Source: Luidia sarsii
Lineage: Eukaryota > Echinodermata > Asteroidea > Paxillosida > Luidiidae
Reading direction: 5' to 3'
DNA: 64,000 nucleotides
Assembly: GCA_949987565.1 (NCBI GenBank)
Contig: OX465115.1
Location: 2,933,959-2,997,958, forward strand
Shown here: positions 48,930 to 60,900 of the stretch, piece by piece
How positions within the stretch are numbered: position 1 is the first letter of the stretch
How the letters are laid out: each line of letters starts with the position of its first letter
Translations under genes and position numbers: made by a program
The notes under the pieces: generated by a model
Databases searched by the model: none
Told to the model about the DNA's origin: nothing
The model's input: the letters and a program-made list of their open reading frames with translations, nothing else

Positions 48930-50800
48930 CTCCGTGCGTACACAGATAGGTATAAACTATACTGGGGTTGGCGGGGTAGAAAGCCGGCTCCATCCGCGCA
49001 CTCCGGTCGGCTCCAGCCGCCGATGCGAACACGGCTTTCTGGGCTCGGGCGTCACCGTAATTCCCTTCCGCCGTTTTAAAATGTCACCGGCAATAGGAAC
49101 GATTAGCGTTTCTTGGCCCCAGTTTCTCGATGAATTCTCTGCACTTATACAATCTCAGCATGGAGGAAGGAAAATATTTTCCTTCCTCCATGATCTCAGC
49201 AAACCTACAGATTCGGCGCGATCTTTTGTATCTTTTGTATCTAATATAATATCTATTCATAAATTTTGTTCATTTTTACTCATTTATTTTTCGGAGGAAT
49301 TTGTTGAATGAATCCTGTTAGTGGTGTTTAATCGTTGTTGGTTTCATCATGGAGAAATAAGGAGTTATATCCCTCTTTTCGGGTTTCGTTAGATGGCAGC
49401 TAGGGCAGAGCAATATGGTTGCATAAGCTCGAGCCTGTTAATGTTGTTTAGTAAAAAGCCATAAAATTGAAAGGGCCAACCGTTCTAGCTGTCTTTGCCG
49501 GGATGGGGCGTCAGTCAGACTTTGCAAATGCAACCATAAATAATCATCTCCAGTGATCACACTTGATATGGACCGCGCTTTTCACACAGATGCAAACAAC
49601 CAGCTGTTGTAAACCTGGCTAAATACGAATAGCTCATGGAATTTTCAATTTATGTCCGACAAACTATAGGCAAAACTGGAAACGTTCGAAGACTAAAATT
49701 GACTTTTTGGGGGCCATCTGGGCTGGACTATAGATCAGACTATGGAAGAACATTATGTACGTTAATCCAGATAATCGATCGTCCTGGATTGATTCGGTTG
49801 AAGTCCTCTAGTCCATGCAGTCTAGTCATGCTGTTCTCTTTGCAAATGTTCCAATATATAATTTTTTTCTGGACGAATTGAAAAAGCTGCATCCAAATAA
49901 TCCCGCGAGCTGCTGTAAGCAGGTTTGCAATTATTCGGTATGAAAGCGGGATGTAATCCCTGGAGATTATACGGCAGTTTAATGGTTGAATTGCTTAATT
50001 CAGACTGGTGCGCCCCCACCCCGCCGTAAAGACTGACTATTTCGGTATGGCCACCATATTTAAGGGCTAATATTAATTGTGATAGCTCGATCGGATCATA
50101 GAGGAATGATCGGATGGAAGAGCACTGTCCAGTCAAAGTTTTTTTTTCTTTGCCAACAATTATTTTCCAAAGTTCCCAGTCAGTTTTCCTTTTGTTTGTT
50201 TCACATGATGAATGTTCAATAATTGGTAAACAACGTACGGGAGACCTTCAACTTTGTGTGTGGGGCACTCATCAGGGAAATTATTATTCATAGCCGGTCT
50301 GCTCTGTTCAATCATGGAGGTAGAGGACTCCATGGTTCACTGCACTCGTATCTGTCGTACGTGAGCTGCACCAACTAATGAATGTACTGACCTTATGAGC
50401 CCATCATGATCAGGCACTGTACCACCCGACCACGGGCCAGTGGGGGGGGGGGGGGGGGGGTGGGGGGTACTCGTCGACCTCGATCGGACCGATAGCACCG
50501 TCAAGGAGAGCACAGGAAGGATACGCCCTCATAAATAATCAGCAGGTGCATCTATTTGCTTTCTGTAAAAGTGTAACGCCACGCTTTGATACCTGAATGT
50601 CAAATATCAAAACCGCTCAAACGAGGAGAACAGTCAAAAGCGATGCACAGCTGTAACAACAGGTGTCGTATACTATTTCCTCCATATACCATAACTTAAG
50701 TAGTACAGTGTACCAAATTAAACTGTATATTTGATAATGATAGTGATACCTATGAAAGTGAAGTGAAAGTGTGATTGGCAGTTGTATGGCTAAAACTAGT
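48930..50800. other. Intergenic, SINE fragments and a G-run
   Basis: 49940-50150 resembles the SINE-linked repeat of 20660-20860 (ggagat-tacggcagtt, then ggaagagc and cagtcaaag). A G20-type homopolymer is at about 50441-50460. No gene seen. Confidence 0.45.
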
Positions 50801-50819
50801 AAAAGTATAATTATGGTAC

Positions 50820-51310
50820 TACTTCCACTACAGTACAGTCTACAGTATATACCACTAGCACAAGTACTAGTGCTAGTGGTACCAGTACTAGTACTGTAGT
50901 AGTACTAGTACTAGTAGTACAAGTGCGACAGACAATCTCAAAACTCGTTTAAGGGGAGCTCCTATCCGCCGAGTAAGTGGGACTAAGGCCTACTCACTGT
51001 ACTACTACTACTACTACTACTACTAGTACTATATGCTAAGTACTTACTAGTTCTACTAATTAATACTAGAAATAATAATTGATATTTAGTACTTCTACTG
51101 TACTAGTACTACTATTACTACTAGTACTACTACTAGTAGTAGTACTTGTACAGTAGTAATAGTAGTACTAGTAGTACTACTACAAGTACTAGTAGTACTA
51201 GTAGAAAGTTAGTAAAATCGGTACGTAGGCCTACTACTAGTACTAGTACTACTAGTTCTACCATGACTACATGTACTACTACTAGCTAGTACTATAAGTA
51301 CTAGTATTAA
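50820..51310. repeat. TAC/TAG simple repeat
   Basis: agtactagtactactag-type palindromic trinucleotide sequence. Confidence 0.85.
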
Positions 51311-51319
51311 TAGTAGTAC

Positions 51320-51929
51320 AATTTTCGTATACAAAATAATGTGGCCACAACCGCTATAATGAACGACCGCTATACTGAACAAGTTTCATGGATCCTGGGA
51401 TGTTCGTTATAGCGACGTAAGTTCCACTGTACTAACTACTCAAACTAGTAGTAATTTGGTATTAAGTACACCGTAAAAAGGGTTAAAAAAATTCACAATA
51501 GACCACATACATTTTTACATGTAGCTATTGTTAAGTAGACAATTATTACTAAAAGTATAATAAGGCCTACAAATAGCCATAGTCTGGCACAGGAAGGGTG
51601 GCAGTGGCACATTCTTAATTCGGGGGATAGCAAACAAGAGCAACACTTTCTTTCAGTAAGCTGCCAATACTAGCTACATGTAGCTAGTATTGGTGGATTG
51701 TCAAAAAGTACGCCACAGTGCTTTTCCCAAATGGACCGCTCACAAAGTCCAATGCAAGGAAGGAAAACACTTGAGGCAAAATATGGAAGACCTATACCGT
51801 AATTGCCACCTCATTGCCTGGTCCTCGGAGTACAACATGATGGGGGTGCTTCTTCCTCACCAAAGGATCGGAGGGTGAGAGGATTGATTTCGCTGATTGG
51901 ATTTGTACACAGGTAGGAATCAGCTATAG
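51320..51929. other. Upstream region of the sulfotransferase-like gene
   Basis: No exon seen. A pyrimidine-poor acceptor-like TTTGTACACAG ends at 51911, so a spliced 5' UTR is possible. Confidence 0.35.
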
Positions 51930-51983
51930 TTGCATACAGCCTCCATCCTCCCCCATCGACTGATCAAGCCGGCCCAGCGTGAT

Positions 51984-52850
51984 ATGATGGCCACAGCCGA
52001 GAAGCATCAGCAGCAACATCAGCAAGAGCAGGAGGAGCAGCAGCAGCAGCAGCAGCACCGTGTGTTCTGCTGGACCAACCCGCGCTGCCTCTCCACGGCC
52101 TTCATGAAGTGCCTGGGCAACGCGGAGGGAGCGCTGGCCTGGATGGAGCCCTTCGGCACGGCCGAGCACTTCGGGCCCGAGGGGCGACTGGTGCCCCCGG
52201 AGGAGGTGCCCGCCGAGCCCGAGTACACCCCGGCCTGGATCCGCTCCCAGCTGGAGGGCCCCTTCGAGGGCCGGCGCCTGGTCTTCGTCAAGGACCTGGC
52301 CTACGCCGTGGCCGGCCGCTACCAGCACCTGCCCGGTGGCTACCGGCACTCCTTCCTGATCCGCCACCCCCTCAAGTCCCTCCTCTCCTACCACCGGCTC
52401 TTCCAGAAGATGACGGGCGGCGACGGCGACGCCAGCCTGCAGGCCTGGCTGCCGTCCGAGGGCTGCGGCTACGGCGAGCTGGCCCGGCTGGCCGAGCACG
52501 TGGAGGCGGAGCTGGGCCAGTCCCCCGTGGTGGTGGACGCCGACGACCTGCTGGCCGCGCCCGAGCTGGTGGTGGGCCGCTACTGCCGGGCCCTGGGCGT
52601 CCCCTTCACGCCGGCCCTCCTGAGCTGGGAGCCCGGCGTGCCCGACCACTTCGTCATCCCTGGGGCAGTCCTGGAGGCCGAGGCCAACTTCAAGTGGATG
52701 ACTGCCTCGCTGGGGAGCCGGGCCTTCAACAGGGCCCTGCAGCAGAAGGACATCGATCCCGAGGACGTGCCCCAGGTGGTCAGGGAGATGGTGGAGGTGG
52801 CTCTCCCGTTCTACGAGAAGCTGCATGCCAAGCGCATCCTCCCATATTAA
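51984..52850 (+). CDS. Sulfotransferase-like (branched-chain-aminotransferase-like named) protein
   Basis: An intronless frame of about 289 codons from ATG ATG GCC at 51984 to TAA at 52850; an earlier in-frame ATG at 51930 is less likely. After a Gln/His/Glu-rich start come VFCWTNPRCLSTAFMKCLGN (the equivalent of the sulfotransferase 5'-phosphosulfate loop) and YRHSFLIRHPLKSLLSYHR (the 3'-phosphate-binding RxPxxxxxS-like motif). It then has VVVDADDLL and FKWMTASLG. Proteins of this type are widely annotated in sea urchins and lancelets as branched-chain-aminotransferase-like, although the fold is the P-loop sulfotransferase class. The substrate is unknown. Strong GC3 bias. A CTAGCAGGAC repeat begins 16 bp after the stop. 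Confidence 0.88.
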   Translation: MMATAEKHQQQHQQEQEEQQQQQQHRVFCWTNPRCLSTAFMKCLGNAEGALAWMEPFGTAEHFGPEGRLVPPEEVPAEPEYTPAWIRSQLEGPFEGRRLVFVKDLAYAVAGRYQHLPGGYRHSFLIRHPLKSLLSYHRLFQKMTGGDGDASLQAWLPSEGCGYGELARLAEHVEAELGQSPVVVDADDLLAAPELVVGRYCRALGVPFTPALLSWEPGVPDHFVIPGAVLEAEANFKWMTASLGSRAFNRALQQKDIDPEDVPQVVREMVEVALPFYEKLHAKRILPY

Positions 52851-52865
52851 CAAAAAATTCCATTC

Positions 52866-53082
52866 CTCAAAATTTTATTGGGCCTGACGTTTCGATCCTA
52901 GCAGGACCTTTCTCAAAGGCAGAGTGACAAGGACAAAACAGATACTGTACATATATGTACATGTACACGAAGGAAGGGGGAAGAGAGTGAATAGGACACG
53001 GATGAGAAACAATTAAGGAGTAAAGCGAGTAGGGCGAGATCAAAGAGAAGGGCAAGGAGTAGGGTAGGGATTAGTGAAAAAA
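52866..53082 (+). repeat. CTAGCAGGAC-family copy
   Basis: aattttattgggcctgacg ... agagtgacaaggacaaaac ... gggtagggattagtg, the 5' portion of the family. Confidence 0.75.
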
Positions 53083-53637
53083 ATTCCATTCTGTGTAATT
53101 TGACACGTAAGCCTGAAATTGATGTAATTTCACATTCTCTTCAAAATATGTAACAACGAATTCCATCAGGGTTGCCCAGGGCTGGTTTTCATTAAATTTG
53201 CCATTTTGTTTAAAAAATGAAAAAAAAATGGATAAAATCTAAGCACCATTTAATCATAATAAGTGCACACAAGTACAGTACCAAATGATCTTGCTCTCAG
53301 AATATTAATTAATGAGCTGAACCAAATCTTCCTCATTATGGTGATTATCCTGTATATTTTGGATACAAAGAAAGTTGTAACTGACCCTTCAAGGGCCTTT
53401 TATTAAGCTGTAATCAACTCTGAATAGTACTGCCATAACTTCTCAGAATGTTTTTAAAAATTTGCAATGAGCTTCAACTTCATATCTGTCTATAGTCACT
53501 GTTGTATGACTTTGATGACGGGGATAATTATCTGTTTAATTAATGTACATGTAGTTTAAGACTTGATACACACTGTATTGTCAATAGAGTTAAGGACATA
53601 AGACTTTTTTTTAAGAATGAAAATATTAGCCTATTAC
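53083..53637. other. Intergenic, no gene seen
   Basis: AT-rich, with no recognisable element. Confidence 0.45.
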
Positions 53638-54467
53638 GGAAGCTTAAAGTGACCTTCCGAGTTACCGCGTTTCCGAGTTATTTCATCAGAGAAAGATGGA
53701 ATACCGTGATATTTCAGACGTGTTCCGAGTTAGTACCACACAAAAAAGACGTCTTTCTCCGATACCGTATACCGTTCTCAGATACCGTATCTCAGAAATC
53801 CGCCTTTCTCCGATACCGTATCTGGGAAAGACGTCTTACCGAGATACGGTATCAGGGACACATCTGAAATATCACGGTATTCGGTTTTTCTCTGAATTAT
53901 TCTTAAAATTTAGTGGACCTGACGTTTCGATCCTAGCAGGACCTTTTTTCAAAGGCAGAGTGACAAGGACAAAACAGATACATGTACACGAAGGAGGGGG
54001 GGGGAGAGTGAATAGGACACGGATGAGAAATAAAGGACAAAGAGTGAAGCTGGTAGGGAGAGATCAAAGGGAAGGGCAAGGAGTAGGGTAGGGATTAGTG
54101 AGAAAAGGGGGAAAGATCAAAGAGAAGGGCAAGGGGTAGGGTAGGGATTAGTGACAAGAGGGGGAAAGATCAAAGAGAGAAGTCTGAAGGACTGAACACA
54201 AAAGAAGGATTATCAGAAAGCTGCATGGTGTTAGTCATTACCCTCCTGGATGTTGAGACCATGTGGTTGAATAGTCCGAAGACACTCCATCCACATTTTC
54301 TCACGGCTAAGACGGACAGCATTACTACAGTGACCAAGGGATTCTATGCCCAGTACACTCATATCTGATATCGAATGATCAGGGAGATTGAAGTGATACC
54401 CAACAGGGGTTTCTCTGAATTAAATAACTCGGAAACGCGGTAACTCGGAAGGTCACTTTAAGCTTCC
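53638..54467. mobile_element. Foldback element with TTAA-adjacent long TIRs, interrupted
   Basis: TIRs of ~46 bp: ggaagcttaaagtgacc ... gcgtttccgagttattt and the reverse complement ending actttaagcttcc. The centre holds further accgtat palindromes. A CTAGCAGGAC repeat is inserted at 53900-54413. Confidence 0.8.
53900..54413 (+). mobile_element. Near-complete CTAGCAGGAC-family retroposon-like element
   Basis: Runs from ttcttaaaatttagtgg through gtttcgatcctagcagg and the gatcaaagagaagggcaagg purine-rich stretch to gtgatacccaacaggg. It is flanked by direct repeats TCTCTGAATTA, a target duplication of 11 bp or more. No protein is encoded. Confidence 0.65.
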
Positions 54468-54469
54468 GC

Positions 54470-55036
54470 AGCCTATACACATTGAAGGAAACAAGTCAAG
54501 TGTCGGCGGCGCAGAGGCGCTGTGCTTGAATCAACTCAGTTAACCCAGCGTGTGTGTGGCTCTGAAAGAAGAATCGCAAAAGGCTATAAACTCACTTGCG
54601 ATTTGCACCTGTTTTGATTGAAATCTCTAATTTTAAGATTTTGTGGTTTTGATTGAAAGCCACTAATTAATTGTTTGCACAAGTGAAATTCGGTGAACAG
54701 TGTTTCTTGGTTGATTAATAAAGAAGGGAGCGAAGGACATTCAACGACAAAAAGTGGGCGTCCTGTAGTGTGATCAAATTGGAAATGGGTGAAGTGTGTG
54801 CACACATGCAGGCTGCATTTTGACGCCATTTTGGCGATGAATTAAATATTCACCTCGATCTGAAAAGCCCTGATGAGCGGACGATGCATGTGGAACTGTA
54901 TCCCATAGATGGCCCTTAAACTCCTTTAGGAGAAACCTGTGATGTCCAGAAAGACAAAAAAAAAACCTCTCTATCCTTGTAGGTCTCTGGTTGATCGAGA
55001 GCCATTGTAATGTTAAACATACGCTCAAGCATGCTT
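54470..55036. other. Intergenic, no gene seen
   Basis: Short frames only. Confidence 0.45.
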
Positions 55037-55037
55037 G

Positions 55038-55420
55038 GGTAAAGCCCCTACACAATATTGTTAAGATCAAAAAGCAGAAATATTCACAGATTTACATGAA
55101 GCTGCTTAAATACAGTTTGAAGATGGTTATGGTAGAAACCTCTCACTGAAATATTTCTGCCTAAAATGCTGTATTTTGGAGAAAAGAGTACAAGCAATCA
55201 TTTACGTCTCACCCCTAGATCTAAACGATTTTTTGAAACAATATGTTGAATGCTGCATTTTGCAAAACAAATGAAGCAGTTTTCACTCTTTTCTCAAGAC
55301 TCAGTTTGTGGATTGAGCTGAAATTTTCACAGGTGCGCTATTTCATGCATATGTTGGATCAGACAACGTATGGATGCTATTCTTTGACCTCGACTAATGG
55401 TGTGTTTTCCCATTATTAAG
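55038..55420. mobile_element. AAAGCCCC-family element, decayed
   Basis: aaagcccctacacaatattg ... gacctcgactaatggtgtg. The right TIR is mutated. Confidence 0.6.
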
Positions 55421-55784
55421 GGCGTAATAGATCAGATAAATTGCAGTGAAGCATCTTTCTGCAGTGATTGATATGAGTAAGAAGAAGAACCACTTTTTTA
55501 GGGCTTGGAATTACAAGCGGGCCAGTGGGAGCTGCTGGCTGGTGGTTGCAAGGTTTTTCCTCAGTCCTCCAAAATCCTCCATTTGTTGTACTTTACATGA
55601 AATGAGTGGTGCCCACTGCCTCAATTCTATAAAGAATGCCCTCTAAAGGGCACTTTGGGGAAGGGTGGGGTGGGAAGGTATCCCAGGCTCATGCTGGCTG
55701 GTGATACACTCAGTTATAATCATTGCCCCCAAGAAACTGCTTACAGTAGACACGCAGCACAATTCCAAAATTGTGACAATTTAT

Positions 55785-55990
55785 CCTCCAGCATCCTTTT
55801 GTGAGTCAAACACCACCCAGCCTGAATCTTCCAAAATCCCCTTTTTTGAGATTAACTCCAACCAGCCTCAATCTTCCAAATCCTTTTCTGAAAAATTACC
55901 ATTCATCAGCCTCAATCCTCCAAAATCCTCCAATACTTCACGTTTCTACCAACCTCAATCCTCTAAAATCCTCCAATACCACCCGAAGGA
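55785..55990. repeat. Degenerate cctcaatcctccaaaatcc repeat
   Basis: Irregular 45-60-bp units. The rest of 55421-57180 shows no supported gene. Confidence 0.55.
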
Positions 55991-57184
55991 TTTGGGAGGA
56001 TTTGGGAAGGTTAGGTTCATAAAAATACCGGGTAACCATAGTAGCTGGTGATCTGACCTCCAGACGATTCTTACTCCTTCCCACCCCAAAGTTCAGGCAG
56101 GCTTCAGTTAATCCACTGTGTGGCTGGGAGTACTCCAAGGCTGTGCAAATTAATTGGCTATGGCTGGCAATAATGTAGGGGTCAATGAGACTTGGCTGCA
56201 GCCACTAGCTGGTGGCTTCCATTTTAATTGGCCTGTTTGTAATTTCAAGTCCCTAGCTTTGACAATGCTTAGGGATGGGTCAGCACATGGTGCAGGAGTT
56301 GGTACGAAAGCACAAAGAGACGCACGAGCCAAATAAATGACACTGAAGCACAAATAGAAATACATGTATGATTTAATAATCATATATTATTACATTTATT
56401 TTATTCTTATATACAAAATAGGCTGTTGCATATATACATTGTATATAGAATTGTCATAGAATAGCCCCATTCCTACTCCAAAATGCATGTACATATTTTG
56501 TGCACAAAGCCTATGGGACTTGAGTGTGGTATTCAAAAATTCATAATAATTATAAACAATGGACCATTGGTTCCAAACTTTACATTTAGAATGTCTAGCA
56601 CGATAACTAACTACATACCACATTTTGAGATGATCGGCCAATGCCTTATATGTGTTTTAAAATCACACGTTTTGATGACGTCACGATTGCGTAATGACAT
56701 TTTGGGCTCCGGAAGGTGTTTCTAAACCATGTCCCCAATAGATATCAAAGAAAAAATGAAAAAAATCTCGCTCCGTTGGCCAAATATGCTCATATCAATA
56801 TGAAAATCTGAAAAGTTCATGACCTCATAAATATTCATGAGATGACGTCACGGTCAATTGATGGCAATTTTTTGGATACACCTTTGTGACCTTTTCCCAA
56901 CTTAGATACAGTGCAAAGTTGAAACCAAACAAACTTGTACTTTTGCTTTTAATGGATTTTGAAATTTGCCTATTTAAAGCACTGTCACGTGATGTGATGG
57001 CGTCATGACGTTTTCAAGACAACTGTGCACTAGGTCAGCATGGGTTCTATGCATTTGCAAAGTTTGAAAAAAATCAAAGTGTGTTCAATGGCCAAACTGC
57101 CGATCATAAATTCCATGTACAAAGTCTATGGGATTTTTCCGATAAGAAAAAGAAGAAGACAACTTTTTTTTTTAACAACAACAA

Positions 57185-57214
57185 TAGCTTTTCCGCTTCG
57201 CGGCGGAAAAGCTA
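57185..57214. other. Short perfect hairpin
   Basis: tagcttttccgc, loop ttcgcg, gcggaaaagcta. Probably the end of a mobile element; the role is unknown. Confidence 0.6.
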
Positions 57215-57431
57215 AATATCAACATTAAATACACAGAGAGATACTACCATACAGGGTTTGCCCAACTTGGCATGTCATTACCACCATAAGCTTGGGACTT
57301 AGTTCTTCGGTGCACTGTACTGTTCAACAGCACTAGTGTGAATATGACTTTCTCTTACGTGTAGCTCTCTCGCTCTGCCCAGGTTGACAAGCTGCACCTT
57401 GGATTCCAAAAAAAATTCAAAGACAAAAGTT

Positions 57432-57490
57432 TCAAAAATGAGGAGGGTCTAACGTATTAATCCTAGCAGCACCTTTCTCGAAGGTCCTTT
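57432..57490. repeat. CTAGCAGGAC-family fragment
   Basis: gggtctaacgtattaatcctagcagcacctttctc, diverged. Confidence 0.45.
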
Positions 57491-57868
57491 TTTTAAATTT
57501 TCATTCTTTTTTTAAAGATTGCACCCGAATGAACAAACAAAAATTTCACACAACCCAGTATTACGTTGTCAAGCATCTGCATCATATGTTTCTCTCAAAA
57601 CAATTCTCGAGACCAAGTCAAGGTCCGTGGTGGTGCAGAAATCGGGTCCCACGCATGCAAAACCCTCTATAGACCTTTATGGAAGCTGCCATGGACCCAT
57701 GGACCCATGGGAATGTATCAGTCCAACCATTCTGTCTAGCAATTGCATTCAGTCACCTGTTGTCGGTGGATATGAGGCCTAGTGTTGACATCCCTCCCTA
57801 CCAGTACAAGTACAAGTGTACAACATCATTCTGGTAATTGTTCTGTCCTTTATAGTTTTCATACTCAC

Positions 57869-57919
57869 CGCCCATTAGTTGCCCACTCATTACTGGTGTC
57901 AACATGGGTTTCTCCTCAG
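57869..57919 (-). CDS. TNFR-like tail mini-exon 5 (51 nt)
   Basis: Encodes EEKPMLTPVMSGQLMG (one substitution relative to 59011-59061). No further downstream exon of the gene was recognised, so this may be followed by read-through to the stop about 70 nt beyond. Confidence 0.55.
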
Positions 57920-60900
57920 CTGAAATGTACAAAACAGACAGCACAGTAACCAGTTTGCCTTCTGACACTCGTTGATTGATTCATTTCACAGATACATATT
58001 GTCCCTGATTCATTGGTGAGTTTTGGGAAAAGTCAAACAAATAATGGGAAACTAACTGAGAACCTTTGAAAATATTTGGAAAATAGCAAAGAAAACGTTG
58101 ACTGGACTGGGACTTGAACCTAAGACCTCAGGTTTGACGTACCAATACTCTTACCATCTGAGCTATCCAGCCCTTAGATGGTTGCCTTTCCCCAGATAGT
58201 CAACTAAAGTTTGGGCTTCAAGTCAAGGTCTGTGGTGGTGCAGAAATCGGGTCCCACACATGCAAAGCCCTCTATAGACCTTTATGGAAGCTGCCATGGA
58301 CCCATGGACCCATGGGAATGTATCAGTCCAACCATTCTGTCTAGCAATTGCATCCAGTCACCTGATGTGTACAAGATCATTCTGGTAATTGTTCTGTCCT
58401 TTATAGTTTTCATACTCACCGCCCATTTGCCCACTGACAGATGCCACACCAGCTGAAATGTACAAAACAGACAGCACAGTAACCAGTTTGCCTTGTGACA
58501 CTCTTTGATTGATTCATTTCACAGATACATATTGTCCCTGATTCATTGGTGAGTTTTGGGAAAAATCAAACAAATAATGGGGAAACTAACTGAGAACCTT
58601 TGAAAATATTTGGAAAATAGCAAAGAAAACGTTGACTGGACTGGGACTTGAACCTAAGACCATGGTTTTACATACCAATTACACTCTTACCATCTGAGCT
58701 ATCCAGCCCTTAGATGGTTGCCTTTCCCCAGATAATCAACTAAAGTTTGGGCTTCAAGTCAAGGTCTGTGAGTGGTGCAGAAATTGGGTCCCACACATGC
58801 AAAGCCCTCTATAGACCTTTATGGAAGTTGCCATGGTCCCATGGACCCATGGGAATGTATCAGTCCAACCATTCTGTCTAGCAATTGCATTCAGTCACCT
58901 GATGTGGATGGATATAAGGCCTAGTGTTGACATCCCTCCCTACAAGTACAAGTACAAGTGTACAACATCATTCTGGTAATTGTTCTGCCCTTTATAGTTT
59001 TCATACTCACCGCCCATTAGTTGCCCACTCATTACTGGTGTCAACATGGGTTCCTCCTCAGCTGAAATGTACAAAACAGACAGCACAGTAACCAGTTTGC
59101 CTTCTGACACTCGTTGATTGATTCATTTCACAGATACATATTGTCCCTGATTCATTGGTGAGTTTTGGGAAAAGTCAAACAAATAATGGGAAACTAACTG
59201 AGAACCTTTGAAAATATTTGGAAAATAGCAAAGAAAACGTTGACTGGACTGGGACTTGAACCTAAGACCTCAGGTTTGACGTACCAATACTCTTACCATC
59301 TGAGCTATCCAGCCCTTAGATGGTTGCCTTTCCCCAGATAGTCAACTAAAGTTTGGGCTTCAAGTGAAGGTCTGTGGTGGTGCAGAAATCGGGTCCCACA
59401 CATGCAAAGCCCTCTATAGACCTTTATGGAAGCTGCCATGGACCCATGGACCCATGGGAATGTATCAGTCCAACCATTCTGTCTAGCAATTGCATCCAGT
59501 CACCTGATGTGTACAAGATCATTCTGGTAATTGTTCTGTCCTTTATAGTTTTCATACTCACCGCCCATTTGCCCACTGACAGATGCCACACCAGCTGAAA
59601 TGTACAAAACAGACAGCACAGTAACCAGTTTGCCTTGTGACACTCTTTGATTGATTCATTTCACAGATACATATTGTCCCTGATTCATTGGTGAGTTTTG
59701 GGAAAAATCAAACAAATAATGGGGAAACTAACTGAGAACCTTTGAAAATATTTGGAAAATAGCAAAGAAAACGTTGACTGGACTGGGACTTGAACCTAAG
59801 ACCTCAGGTTTGACGTACCAATACTCTTACCATCTGAGCTATCCAGCCCTTAGATGGTGGCCCTCCGTCCCAGATAGTCAACTAAAGTTTGGGCTTCAAG
59901 TCAAGGTTTGTGGTAGTGCAGAAATTGGGTCCCACACATGCAAATCCCTCTATATCCTTTATGGAAGCTGCCATGGTCCCATGGACCCATGGGAATGTAT
60001 CAGTCCAACCATTCTGTCTAGCAATTGCATTCAGTCACCTGATGTGGGTGGATATGAGGCCTAGTGTTGACATCCCTCCCTACCAGTACAAGTACAAGTG
60101 TACAACATCATTCTGGTAATTGTTCTGTCCTTTATAGTTTTCATACTCACCCTGCTTATGCTCACCGACTGGCATCATCCTAGCTGAAATGTACAAAAAC
60201 AGACAGCACAGTAACCTCCTGACAATCTTTGGTTGACTTATTTCACATATACCTAAACAAAACCTGACTAGCATCTTTCGAACAAGTTTGTAAAATGGTA
60301 AGGAAATCTTTGACTGGACTGGGACATAAACCTAAGACCGCTGGTTTTGCGTACTAGCACTCTTTACCATCTGAGCTATCCAGCCCTTAATTAGATGGCT
60401 GCCTTCCCAAATACGCGTCAACTGGTCAACTGTCCAGGGTGGGGTCGCCAGTCAGAAGCATCTAACCATTAACTGCCCCATATAAGTCTAGGGATCACCC
60501 CCCCCCCCCCCCCCCCCCCGTTTCCATCCAGATGCAAACGACCAATTGTTGACAAGCTGGCTACAGCAGTTCGGGTGTCAAACAGTGGATGCAGCCTTTT
60601 AACATTTACCTTAAGTCAAAAATATTTCCTCGATATGGCAGCCATAGGCACTGATGAAGAGTGTGGCCTGATGCAAAATGGTTAAGCACAAGTGCATTGT
60701 GAGGGAGGTGGCCCGTGGGAGCATGATAGAAAATGAAAACTCTTGACTGGACTGGGGCCCATGCTATTAGAGCATTGCCCTTTGCAATGCAGCTCTCATA
60801 CCGTACTAGTTCTCTGGTCATGGGGCATGTTCCTTCATACTTCCCCAATACCAAAACCCACACAATTTTCGGTGACACTGTTGGACTTTCAAAGACTTAC

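Larger units (their letters stand above)
57600..60420 (-). repeat. Higher-order tandem array of alternating ~536- and ~606-bp units
   Basis: The landmark aggtctgtggtggtgcag lies at 57621, 58226, 58762, 59368 and 59904, giving spacings of 605, 536, 606 and 536. Each unit carries a tRNA-derived SINE head (minus strand; for example ending near 58176 and 58711) and one splice-bounded mini-exon of the receptor gene. The last, right-hand unit is more divergent. Confidence 0.92.

Noticed and set aside
57519..60064. Repeated ~75-residue plus-strand frame (GPTHAKPSIDLYGSCHGPM) with a hydrophobic end
   Set aside because: It is conserved only because the units are recent tandem duplicates. Splice signals support the minus strand, and there is no sign of independent coding selection.
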